Assembly: GCA_903921945.1 (NCBI GenBank)
Contig: CAIXSC010000017.1
Span: 1-13,631 of the forward strand
From: an uncultured Planctomycetaceae bacterium
GTDB lineage: Bacteria; Planctomycetota; Planctomycetia; Pirellulales; Pirellulaceae
Reading direction: 5' to 3'
DNA length: 13,631 nt
How positions within the stretch are numbered: position 1 is the stretch's first letter; the number at the start of each line of letters is the position of its first letter. A program made the position numbers and the translations under genes. Below are positions 6,745 through 13,631 of the stretch, one piece after another. The notes below the pieces were generated by a model. That model was not told the DNA's origin. It did no database searches and worked only from the letters and a program-made list of their open reading frames with translations.

Positions 6745-9342
6745 GTGACGCTGGTCAACCTGTCGCTACTGTTCGGCGCCGGAGCGATCGCGATCCCGAT
6801 CGTCCTGCATCTGCTGCTGCGCCAACAGCCGCGGCGGATGAAGTTTCCAGCGATCCAGTTTCTGGTCGAATCGCAGCAGGCCAGTAGACGCAGTTTGCAG
6901 TGGCGCCATTGGTTGTTGCTGGCGCTGCGTTGTCTCGCGTTCCTGCTGCTGGCTGTGGTGCTGGCGCGTCCCCAAGTGGCCTCGGGAGCGATCGGCGCGT
7001 GGTTGCTGGTGCCGATCCCCGCTTTGCTGTCGGGTGTTGCCGGAGCGGTCGCGGTGGCTGCGAAGGTGCAGGGACAGGGCCGCGCTTGGGTCGCGGGCGG
7101 CGGCGTCGCGGCCACGCTGTTGGCCATCATGACGGCGGCACTGGCTTGGCACGCCTTGGGCGCCGGCGGCGACCGGCTCGGCCAGGGGCGGGGCGGTCCG
7201 GTCGCCGCCGTGCTGCTGTTTGACACGGCGTCGCGAATGGAGTTCCGCCACGAGAATCGCTCCCGGCTGGAAGCCGCGCGAGCGGCCGCTACGCAAATCG
7301 TGCGGCAACTTCCCGAGGGCAGCGTGTTGGCGGTGGTCGACGCGCGTCCCGACGCGCCGCTGTTCGCGCAAGACCGAGCCGCCGCGCTGACCGCGATCGA
7401 ACGATTGGAAACCAGCGGAGCGGCGCGGCCGATCGCCGATCTCCTTGACGGCTGCCGATTCTGGCTCTCCCAAAACGGTCCGCCCGCGAAAGAACTGTAC
7501 GTGTTCACTGACAGCAGTCGCGGCGCTTGGCCGGATCGCGCGGCGTCCTTCGCCGCAAACGCCACCGGCGCGCTGGTCACTGCCGACGCCGAAGGCGACA
7601 GACGCGAGAACGGCCCTGAAACAGCGAACAGCCCAAACGCTCTGAGCAACCTGCCGGTGAACAGTCCAGACGTTGGGAACAGTCCTAAGGGTGGAGGCAG
7701 CGGCACTGCGGCAGATCGCGGGCCGGTTGGCAAGCGCGGGACGAGTCAAGCGGGCAATACGAGCGAGAATCGCGGGAATCGCGGGAATCGGGACGACAGC
7801 GTCAGCATCTATCTCGTCGATGTCGGGGTCGAGCAACCGCGGAACGCCGGCTTGGGGGCGCTGCGTTTATCTGCCGAATCGTTGCCGCTAGGTGGTGAAT
7901 TGGTGATCGAGACCGAAGTGGCGGCGAGCGGCCTGCAAGGGCCGCGCGGCGTGGAGGTGACGGTCGAGTCGCCTGATCCGGAACGCCCGGTGGTTCGCGA
8001 CGGCAACGTCGAATGGCCCGAACAAAAGATTCGCGGCGCAACCTCGGTGACGCTCGACGAACGAGTGCCGGCCGCTGTCACGCTGCGGCTTGGCGGCTTG
8101 GCGCCGGGGCTCGTGCATGGCACCGTGCGACTGGCGGGCGAGGACGGCTTGCGGGGCGACAACACACGCTACTTCAGCGTCCAAGTCCGCGCGCCAGCGC
8201 CGGTGCTCATTGTCGCGGGCGCGGACACCGTGCCGTCGTACTTTGTCGAGGCGGTGGCGCCACGGGAGTTTCGCGCGGCTGGCAAGTCCGAGTTCGCTTG
8301 CCAGGAAGTTTCGGTCCAGGACTTGGCGAAGGCAAAGCTTGACGGTGTCGCCGCGATCTGTCTGCTCGATCCGCCACCGCTACCCCTGGATGACTGGAAT
8401 CGGCTGGCGGCGTTCGTCGAGCAGGGCGGGGGACTCGGCGTGTTCCTCGGGCATAACGCTCGCGCCGGCGAGACATTCCACGACCCAGCCGTGGAGCGTT
8501 TGCTGGGCGGAATTCCTCGCCGCCTCTGGCGATCGCCCAACGGTGAGTTGTTCCTCGCGCCCGATCAGTACGATCATCCTGTCACGCGCGAGTTCCGGGA
8601 AATCGCCACAAGCGTGCCGTGGGACCGCTTTCCCGTGTATCGTCACTGGGAGTTGGCGCCGTCGGCGAGCGCCCGCACCGTGTTGCGCTTCGGAAACCGC
8701 ATGCCAGCGCTGACGGAAACCACGGTGGGACGGGGCCGCGTGCTTGTCCTGGCGACGCCGTTGTCGGATCCAGCCCGTCCGCAGGGACGCGACGCGTGGA
8801 ATGAATTGCCAACCGCTCCGGACGCGTGGCCGTTCGTCGTGCTCGCCGATCAGATCGTGCGATATCTCGCCGCCGGTGAGCCGCCTCGCTTGAACTACGA
8901 AACGGGCGAAGTGGCCGAATGGCGCGGCGCGCCCGACGCGGAGCCCGATCGGTATCGGCTCTTCACGCCCGCCAGCGGCACCCGCGCCAGCGGCTCGCGC
9001 GAGGTGGCCACGCGCGACGGCCGAGCGTCGCTCGGGGCCGTCGATCAGCCAGGCAATTACCGCTTGCGCGGTTTTCGCGACCAACCGCTCGATCGCGGCC
9101 TCAGCGTCAATCTGCCGCCGTCCGCCACCGAAATCGCGCGGGTGGACGCGGCCGAATTCGACCGCATTCTGGGCGCGGGCCGCTATCGACGCCTCGTCGG
9201 CGGTGAACAGATGGAACGCGATGTCGGCGACGCTCGCGCGGCCGGGACGGTTGAATTCTACCCGTCGCTGCTCTTGGCGCTCGTCGCCGTTTTGGGATTG
9301 GAACAGTTGGTGTCGAACCGATTTTACGGACGCGCGCCGTGA
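6745..9342 (+). CDS. BatA-like membrane protein with degenerate vWA and amidotransferase-like domain
   Basis: The 865-residue protein starts at GTG 6745, preceded by AAAGGA (6734-6739). The N-terminus matches the BatA / aerotolerance-regulator N-terminal domain: helix 6-25, then LLRQQPRRMKFPAIQFL, then helix 57-76. Two more hydrophobic stretches follow (84-106 and 117-139). Residues 153-280 resemble a vWA domain, but the metal site reads DTASR (160-164) instead of DxSxS, so metal binding is doubtful. Residues 286-352 are a low-complexity Asn/Gly/Ser/Pro insert. Residues 353-480 look like a beta-rich domain. Residues 484-710 resemble a class I amidotransferase-like fold (AAFVEQGGGLGVFLGHN) with no Cys at the expected nucleophile turn. 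A last hydrophobic segment lies at 839-855. It overlaps the next gene by GTGA. The BatA name comes from Bacteroides work on aerotolerance; the role here is unproven. Confidence 0.88.
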   Translation: MTLVNLSLLFGAGAIAIPIVLHLLLRQQPRRMKFPAIQFLVESQQASRRSLQWRHWLLLALRCLAFLLLAVVLARPQVASGAIGAWLLVPIPALLSGVAGAVAVAAKVQGQGRAWVAGGGVAATLLAIMTAALAWHALGAGGDRLGQGRGGPVAAVLLFDTASRMEFRHENRSRLEAARAAATQIVRQLPEGSVLAVVDARPDAPLFAQDRAAALTAIERLETSGAARPIADLLDGCRFWLSQNGPPAKELYVFTDSSRGAWPDRAASFAANATGALVTADAEGDRRENGPETANSPNALSNLPVNSPDVGNSPKGGGSGTAADRGPVGKRGTSQAGNTSENRGNRGNRDDSVSIYLVDVGVEQPRNAGLGALRLSAESLPLGGELVIETEVAASGLQGPRGVEVTVESPDPERPVVRDGNVEWPEQKIRGATSVTLDERVPAAVTLRLGGLAPGLVHGTVRLAGEDGLRGDNTRYFSVQVRAPAPVLIVAGADTVPSYFVEAVAPREFRAAGKSEFACQEVSVQDLAKAKLDGVAAICLLDPPPLPLDDWNRLAAFVEQGGGLGVFLGHNARAGETFHDPAVERLLGGIPRRLWRSPNGELFLAPDQYDHPVTREFREIATSVPWDRFPVYRHWELAPSASARTVLRFGNRMPALTETTVGRGRVLVLATPLSDPARPQGRDAWNELPTAPDAWPFVVLADQIVRYLAAGEPPRLNYETGEVAEWRGAPDAEPDRYRLFTPASGTRASGSREVATRDGRASLGAVDQPGNYRLRGFRDQPLDRGLSVNLPPSATEIARVDAAEFDRILGAGRYRRLVGGEQMERDVGDARAAGTVEFYPSLLLALVAVLGLEQLVSNRFYGRAP
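7768..7791 (+). repeat. 9-bp in-frame tandem repeat inside the BatA-like gene's insert
   Basis: AATCGCGGG occurs at 7768-7776 and 7777-7785, with a partial third copy AATCGG at 7786-7791. It encodes Asn-Arg-Gly repeated. It lies at the end of a low-complexity stretch (7600-7800) that also contains three spaced Asn-Ser-Pro codon triplets. The repeat fits slippage-driven growth of a linker between the degenerate vWA domain and the beta-rich domain. Confidence 0.7.
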
Positions 9343-11723
9343 CCGAGTGGTCGTTTTCCCCGATCTTCGACAGCTACGCGATCGCCGGGATCGCGGCGGC
9401 GGTGCTGCTTGCGCTTTTGGCCGTGCCGCCCAACTTCGGCCGATTGACGCGGTCCCGAAAACTCGTGTTAACCGCGCTGCGACTCGCGGTGGTGTTACTG
9501 CTGCTGTTCGCGCTGCTCCGCCCGACTCGAGTGCAAACGATCACTCGGACCGAACCCGCCACGTTGATCGTGCTGGCGGATCGCAGTCGCAGCATGAGCC
9601 AACCGCATGTCGCCGGTGGCCAGTCGCGATGGGATGCGCAGCGAACCGCGGTCGATGCCGCTCGAGCGGCCGCCGCCGAACTGTCGCAAGATATCGAAGT
9701 CCGCGCTTGGACCTACTCGCAATCGCTGCAGCCATTCGATTTCCAACAGGGGCTCGCCAACGCTTCGTTGGATGGCTCCACCGATATGGGCACCGCTGTG
9801 AGAACGGCCGTGCGCGGCCAGCTCGGCCGTCGCTTGGCTGGCGTCGTGTTGTTGGGCGATGGTGTGCAGACGGTCCCCGCGCCGGAGGTGGAGTTGGACG
9901 ATGCCGCGCGGGAACTCGCGCGTCTCGGCTGCCCGCTCTATACCGTCGCGTTCGGACCTGCCGGGGCCGCCGCTCAGTCGCGCGATGTGGCGGTCGAAAA
10001 CCTGCCGGACCAATACACGGTGTTCGTCAAGAACGAGCTGGTCGTTCGCGGGCTGGTGCGAGTGAACGGCTACGTGAACCAAGGAATTCCAGTCGAATTG
10101 GCCATCACGAATGAACGCGGCGAGTCACGCTCGCTAGGTACACGGACGGTGGCCGTGCCGCTCGATGGCGGCCAAGTCGACGTCGCTTTTCCGTTCGCGC
10201 CGCAAGAGACGGGCACCTACAAGTTGACGCTGACCGCCGCGCCGCGTCCCGGCGAACTCACGACGCAAAACAATTCCCTGGGTGCCTACCTGCACGTGCT
10301 GGAGGGCGGACTGAAAGTGCTCTACCTGGAGGGCCAGTTGCGGCACGAGCAACGGTTCATCGCCCGCGCTCTCGACGCATCGCCCGACATCGACCTGGAA
10401 TTCCAATGGCTTGACAGTCGACGCAGGGCCAGTTGGCCGGTCGACCTGTCGGCCGTCTTGGACAATCCGCGTTTCGATGTGCTGCTCATCGGCGACCTCG
10501 ACGCGTCCGCGCTCGGCCCGCAGCAGTTGGAAGCGATCGCCGCCGCCGTCCGGGGCGGTCGCGGGCTCGCGATGCTTGGCGGGTACCATAGCTTCGGCGC
10601 GGGTGGCTACGGCGAAACGCCGCTGGCACCCGCGTTTCCGATCAAAATGGACAAGTTCGAACGGCAGAACTTCGACGAACCGCCGCGCGAAGATCTTCAC
10701 TGGCCAGGGCCGCTGCGAATGGGGCCAGCCCGCGACCACTCGCTCACCCGGCTCGGCGCGGGCAGCCTTGGCAGCGCCGGCAGCCCCGTCGGCGCGGGCG
10801 GTCCCGTCGGCGCGGGCAGCCCCATCGGTGCGGGCGGTCCCGCCGGCAATCGCGAAGGCGTGGGAGGGGATAGGGCCAGCGATAATGCGAGCGATACGGT
10901 CGCGCGTTGGCGGGCCTTGCCGCCACTTGACGGCGCGAACCGGTTTCAAGGCATCAGCGATGCCCCTGGCGTGCAAGTCATTTTGGAGACGGCCGAAAAA
11001 GCTCCGTTGATGGTGTCACGCGACTATGGCGAGGGACGCGTTTTGGCGTTTGCCGGTGACTCGACGTGGCGCTGGAGCATGCGCGGGTTCCAGGATGAGC
11101 ATCGCCGGTTTTGGCGGCAAATGATCCTGTGGCTCGCGCGACGCGAGGACCGCATCCGCTACGACACCTGGATCCGCCTGGCGCAGCGCCGCGTCAACCT
11201 GGGCGCGCGACTCGCGTTCTCCGCAGGTGTGCGGGCGCCCACCGGCGAGCCGCTGGAAGGAGCCGAACTTGTCGCGGAACTGATCGAGCCCAACGGTCAG
11301 CGGTCGCCGCTCCGACTCAGTCGCAACAAGGGAGAGTGGAACGGCGTCGTCGAACGGACTCAGGCAACCGGTGATTACCGAATCGAAATCCGCGCCACCA
11401 ATGCTGGACAGCCGGCGGGCCAGACGCGGGGCGAATTCCTCGTGTTCGACCAAGATCTGGAACTGGCCACCTCCGCCGCCGACCATGAGCAACTGGCGCG
11501 GCTCGCGGAGGCGACTCGCGAGTTTGGCGGCGCGTTGGTGCCGTCGGAGAAACTGCCCGAGTTGCTGCGGGACATCGCCTCGCGGAATCGACAGTTCAAA
11601 GTCGAGGTGCAGACCCAGTGGCGCCTCGGGGACACGGCGCTCGACGCTTGGTTCTTCTTTCTCGCGGTCACCGCTCTGCTTAGCTTCGAGTGGCTGCTTC
11701 GCAAACGTTGGAATCTGCACTGA
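9339..11723 (+). CDS. Membrane-anchored vWA protein with glutamine-amidotransferase-like domain
   Basis: The 794-residue protein starts at GTG 9339, whose first four bases GTGA overlap the previous stop, which points to translational coupling. Membrane helices are at about 12-30, 41-61 and 769-785. The vWA domain (75-205) has an intact metal site: DRSRS (D81, S83, S85), T148 and D174. A beta-rich domain (220-320) follows. Residues 325-600 form an amidotransferase-like domain with VLLIGDLD, LAMLGGYHSFGAGGY, LPPLDGANRF and WRWSMRGF, as in planctomycete relatives. No Cys sits at the nucleophile turn, so I infer a non-catalytic fold. A Gly/Ala/Pro/Ser insert (472-519) splits this domain just before the LPPLDGANRF segment. 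A second beta-rich region (615-705) precedes the last helix. The large central part is probably outside the cytoplasmic membrane. It is a likely membrane partner of the MoxR/DUF58 pair; its function is unknown. Confidence 0.9.
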   Translation: MTEWSFSPIFDSYAIAGIAAAVLLALLAVPPNFGRLTRSRKLVLTALRLAVVLLLLFALLRPTRVQTITRTEPATLIVLADRSRSMSQPHVAGGQSRWDAQRTAVDAARAAAAELSQDIEVRAWTYSQSLQPFDFQQGLANASLDGSTDMGTAVRTAVRGQLGRRLAGVVLLGDGVQTVPAPEVELDDAARELARLGCPLYTVAFGPAGAAAQSRDVAVENLPDQYTVFVKNELVVRGLVRVNGYVNQGIPVELAITNERGESRSLGTRTVAVPLDGGQVDVAFPFAPQETGTYKLTLTAAPRPGELTTQNNSLGAYLHVLEGGLKVLYLEGQLRHEQRFIARALDASPDIDLEFQWLDSRRRASWPVDLSAVLDNPRFDVLLIGDLDASALGPQQLEAIAAAVRGGRGLAMLGGYHSFGAGGYGETPLAPAFPIKMDKFERQNFDEPPREDLHWPGPLRMGPARDHSLTRLGAGSLGSAGSPVGAGGPVGAGSPIGAGGPAGNREGVGGDRASDNASDTVARWRALPPLDGANRFQGISDAPGVQVILETAEKAPLMVSRDYGEGRVLAFAGDSTWRWSMRGFQDEHRRFWRQMILWLARREDRIRYDTWIRLAQRRVNLGARLAFSAGVRAPTGEPLEGAELVAELIEPNGQRSPLRLSRNKGEWNGVVERTQATGDYRIEIRATNAGQPAGQTRGEFLVFDQDLELATSAADHEQLARLAEATREFGGALVPSEKLPELLRDIASRNRQFKVEVQTQWRLGDTALDAWFFFLAVTALLSFEWLLRKRWNLH
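10785..10847 (+). repeat. 18-bp in-frame tandem repeat inside the vWA gene
   Basis: Units at 10785-10802, 10803-10820 and 10821-10838, plus a half unit to 10847, encode Pro-(Val/Ile)-Gly-Ala-Gly-(Gly/Ser). Related GGCGCGGGC(A/G)GC-type blocks extend left to about 10752. The array lies within the amidotransferase-like domain, where relatives usually run straight into the LPPLDGANRF segment. Unit number may vary between strains without shifting the frame. Confidence 0.85.
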
Positions 11724-12899
11724 ATGACGACCATGAGCACTACACGCCCGTTAGCGTTCGCCACGCCGCGCGAGTTGGGATTTTGTCCCGAGCGTATTTC
11801 CCGCGTCGATGCGTTGGTCAGGCATTGGACGACGAAGCCCGATGCGCCGTGGCCGGCCGCGTCATTGGCGGTTGGCAGACGCGGGCGGTTGCTCGAGCCG
11901 ATCTGCCATGGTCGGCGCGGTCCGGAACCGGATGCCGAGCCCGTGCGGCCGGACGATCTATTTCTAATCGCTTCGCTTACCAAGCCGATCACCTACCTCG
12001 GTGGCATGCTGATGGTCGAACGCGGTCTGTTGGGGCTTAGTGAACCGGTCATCGAGCGGCTGCCCGAATTCGCGCCGCACGGCAAGGCGGCGACGCTTGT
12101 CCAGCATCTATTCACGCATACTTCGGGCCTGCCCGACATGTTGCCGAACAATCGCGAACTGCGCCGTCAGCAAGCGCCGCTCGACGCGTTCCTACGGCAC
12201 GTCTGCGAAGACACCGCGCCACTCTTTCCGCCTGGCTCGGGGTTTCAATACCAGAGCATGGGCACGCTGGTCGCCGCCGAGCTAACACAGCGGGCGAGCG
12301 GATTGGCGCTCCCTGAATTGCTGCGCCGCGAACTGTTCGCGCCGTTGGGATTGAACGCGACGGGGCTCGGCGCCGCTGGCCTCGACGAGCGGCGGATCGT
12401 GCGCGTGCGAACGCCGCCTGACCAAGAGCCATCCTGGGATTGGAACAGCCCCTACTGGCGCCAGCTGGGAGCGCCGTGGGGCGGAATGTTCAGCACACCC
12501 GGCGAATACGCGGCTCTCTGCCAGTTGATGCTCAACGGTGGCCGCTGGCGCCAAAATCAGATTGTCGCACCCGCGACCATCCGTATGATGATGACGAATC
12601 GCTTGGATGATTTGCCCAACGTGCCGGAAGCCCAGCGTCGGACCAAGGCGTGGGGGCTCGGATGGCAGATGAACCATCCGACCGGCGTCGACTGCCTCTG
12701 CGATCTGCTTGGACCGGACGCGTTCGGGCATATCGGCGCCACGGGCACGATCGTCTGGTGCGATCCACGATCGGGAACTTACTGTGTGCTGTTCACCTCG
12801 GCCCCGCGCGACGAAGCGCCGGGACGGCTGGTGGCCGTGGCCAACGCGGTCGCCGCCGCGCTCGTTGACGATCCTCCCCAACCGGAGCACGAACCATGA
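11724..12899 (+). CDS. Beta-lactamase-family (class C / penicillin-binding-like) serine hydrolase
   Basis: The 391-residue protein starts at ATG 11724, directly after the preceding TGA; a second ATG at 11733 is a possible start. The active-site signature is SLTK (S84, K87). The second motif is YQS (Y176 to S178), in the place of the YxN/YxS tyrosine. The third is GHIGATG (335-341), in the place of the KTG box; this HxG form is common in the esterase and D-amino-acid-hydrolase-like members. HTSGLPD (132-138) is also typical of the family. No signal peptide or membrane helix is seen, so a cytoplasmic location is predicted, which argues against a cell-wall peptidase or antibiotic-degrading role. 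The substrate cannot be told from sequence. It overlaps the msrA start by ATGA. Its place in the operon suggests co-expression with the MoxR module, though it may be a loosely linked passenger. Confidence 0.93.
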   Translation: MTTMSTTRPLAFATPRELGFCPERISRVDALVRHWTTKPDAPWPAASLAVGRRGRLLEPICHGRRGPEPDAEPVRPDDLFLIASLTKPITYLGGMLMVERGLLGLSEPVIERLPEFAPHGKAATLVQHLFTHTSGLPDMLPNNRELRRQQAPLDAFLRHVCEDTAPLFPPGSGFQYQSMGTLVAAELTQRASGLALPELLRRELFAPLGLNATGLGAAGLDERRIVRVRTPPDQEPSWDWNSPYWRQLGAPWGGMFSTPGEYAALCQLMLNGGRWRQNQIVAPATIRMMMTNRLDDLPNVPEAQRRTKAWGLGWQMNHPTGVDCLCDLLGPDAFGHIGATGTIVWCDPRSGTYCVLFTSAPRDEAPGRLVAVANAVAAALVDDPPQPEHEP

Positions 12900-13573
12900 C
12901 ACGTCGAAATCTACTTTCGCTGGGCGCCCGCATGCTGCTGGCCGCTGCTGTCGGCCATCCGCTTGTCGCGGGAGACGGCCACTTGTCGCCGGCAGGCTGG
13001 GCATTCGGCCGGTCGGCGGCGGCGGCCGAACCGAAAACCGAAACCGCGGTGCTCGCCGGCGGCTGCTTCTGGTGCATTGAGCTGAGTTTCGAACAGTTAG
13101 CCGGCGTTGTCGACGTGGAGAGCGGCTATTGCGGCGGCACGAAAGAGACGGCGAATTACGATCAGGTGCGTCGGGGCATAACCGGCCATGCCGAGGCGAT
13201 CCGCGTGACTTTCGATCCGTCCAAAATCACCTACGGGAAATTGCTGGATGTGTTCTTCAGCGCCCACGACCCGACGCAACTGAACCGCCAAGGAAACGAC
13301 ATCGGACGGCAGTACCGCTCCGCTATCTTTTTCATCAACGAGGAACAGAAAAAGCAAGCCGAAGCGAAAATCGCCGAATTGGAACAGAAACGTGTTCACA
13401 ACAAGCGGATCGTCACCAAACTGGAGCCGCTAACGGAGTTCTACCCGGCCGAGTTGTTCCATCAGGATTTCGCCCGCCGCAATCCATGGGTGCCGTACAT
13501 CCAAGGCCACGCGGTCCCCAAGGCGAAAGAAGTCCGCAGCAAACATCCCGAACTGCTTCGGAGGGCCCCGTAA
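12896..13573 (+). CDS. msrA: Peptide-methionine (S)-S-oxide reductase MsrA with export signal
   Basis: The 225-residue protein starts at ATG 12896 in an ATGA overlap with the hydrolase gene. It reduces methionine-S-sulfoxide in oxidised proteins. The catalytic motif is GCFWC (56-60) with nucleophile C57. Other family segments are SGYCGG (76-81), GHAEAIRVTFDP (97-108), HDPTQLNRQGNDIGRQYRS (124-142) and FHQDF (188-192). The N-terminus begins TRRNLLSLGARMLL, a twin-arginine-like signal, and an Ala-rich site near residue 44 could be cleaved; export by Tat to the periplasm is inferred. The C-terminus has no cysteines, so the usual C-terminal resolving cysteines are missing. C60 or C79 are the only candidates for recycling. 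It is the last visible gene of the operon; an exported repair enzyme fits damage control for envelope proteins. Confidence 0.96.
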   Translation: MTRRNLLSLGARMLLAAAVGHPLVAGDGHLSPAGWAFGRSAAAAEPKTETAVLAGGCFWCIELSFEQLAGVVDVESGYCGGTKETANYDQVRRGITGHAEAIRVTFDPSKITYGKLLDVFFSAHDPTQLNRQGNDIGRQYRSAIFFINEEQKKQAEAKIAELEQKRVHNKRIVTKLEPLTEFYPAELFHQDFARRNPWVPYIQGHAVPKAKEVRSKHPELLRRAP

Positions 13574-13631
13574 GGAGCGACATAGGCAATCCAGAAAGGC
13601 TCCGTGTCCGTGTCGTAACGCACACGCGTGG

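Noticed and set aside
6312..7733. Long minus-strand open frame (473 codons) across the DUF58 and BatA-like genes
   Set aside because: It crosses two well-supported sense genes and gives a low-complexity Ala/Ser/Arg-rich product, as expected for a shadow frame.
11724..12899. Serine hydrolase considered as an antibiotic-resistance beta-lactamase
   Set aside because: It lacks a signal peptide and has HxG in place of the KTG box, and it is embedded in a housekeeping-type operon; a general hydrolase or esterase is more likely.
13574..13603. GGAGC / GCTCC inverted repeat after msrA as a terminator
   Set aside because: The stem is 5 bp with a 20-nt loop and no T-tract follows; it is too weak to call.
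13623..13630. 8-bp palindrome CACGCGTG near the window end
   Set aside because: Short GC-rich palindromes are expected by chance here, and the window ends before its context can be judged.

Overview
The window is high-GC bacterial DNA. Its proteins look like those of a Planctomycetes bacterium, probably Pirellulales-like. The basis is the combination of a DUF4159 protein with a terpenoid-cyclase-like repeat region, next to a MoxR / DUF58 / BatA-like / vWA-amidotransferase-like gene series. This combination is familiar from planctomycete genomes. The taxonomic call is by recognition only; no search was run. No rRNA, tRNA, CRISPR array, insertion sequence or phage gene was seen.

Layout. (1) Positions 1-1974 (+) hold the 3' part of an RND/MMPL-family membrane transporter whose start lies left of the window. 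(2) Positions 1943-4549 (-) hold a secreted protein with an all-alpha toroid-like N-terminal half and two tandem DUF4159 domains. It converges on the transporter and overlaps its 3' end by 32 bp. (3) A 121-bp divergent intergenic region (4550-4670) carries a tandem 9-bp repeat and is the only sizeable gap in the window. (4) Six tightly packed + strand genes follow: MoxR AAA+ ATPase (4671-5825), DUF58 protein (5838-6734), BatA-like membrane protein (6745-9342), membrane vWA/amidotransferase-like protein (9339-11723), beta-lactamase-family serine hydrolase (11724-12899) and a signal-peptide-bearing MsrA (12896-13573). The gaps are 12, 10, -4, 0 and -4 bp, so these genes are very probably one operon. 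The last 58 bp (13574-13631) show no convincing gene or terminator.

How the genes may work together. MoxR ATPases with vWA/MIDAS proteins are known as chaperone-like pairs that remodel or activate protein targets. The DUF58 protein is the expected soluble partner of the ATPase. The BatA-like and vWA membrane proteins would anchor the module, with large domains presumably on the outer face of the cytoplasmic membrane. The divergent DUF4159 protein shares with these two membrane proteins a Rossmann-like, amidotransferase-like fold element, so it is a candidate periplasmic partner. The serine hydrolase and the exported MsrA are co-transcribed with the module, which suggests a link to envelope maintenance or oxidative-damage repair. 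The client, the substrate and the overall function are unknown.

Three of the operon proteins (MoxR, BatA-like, vWA) carry low-complexity segments encoded by short in-frame DNA repeats, which probably vary between strains.
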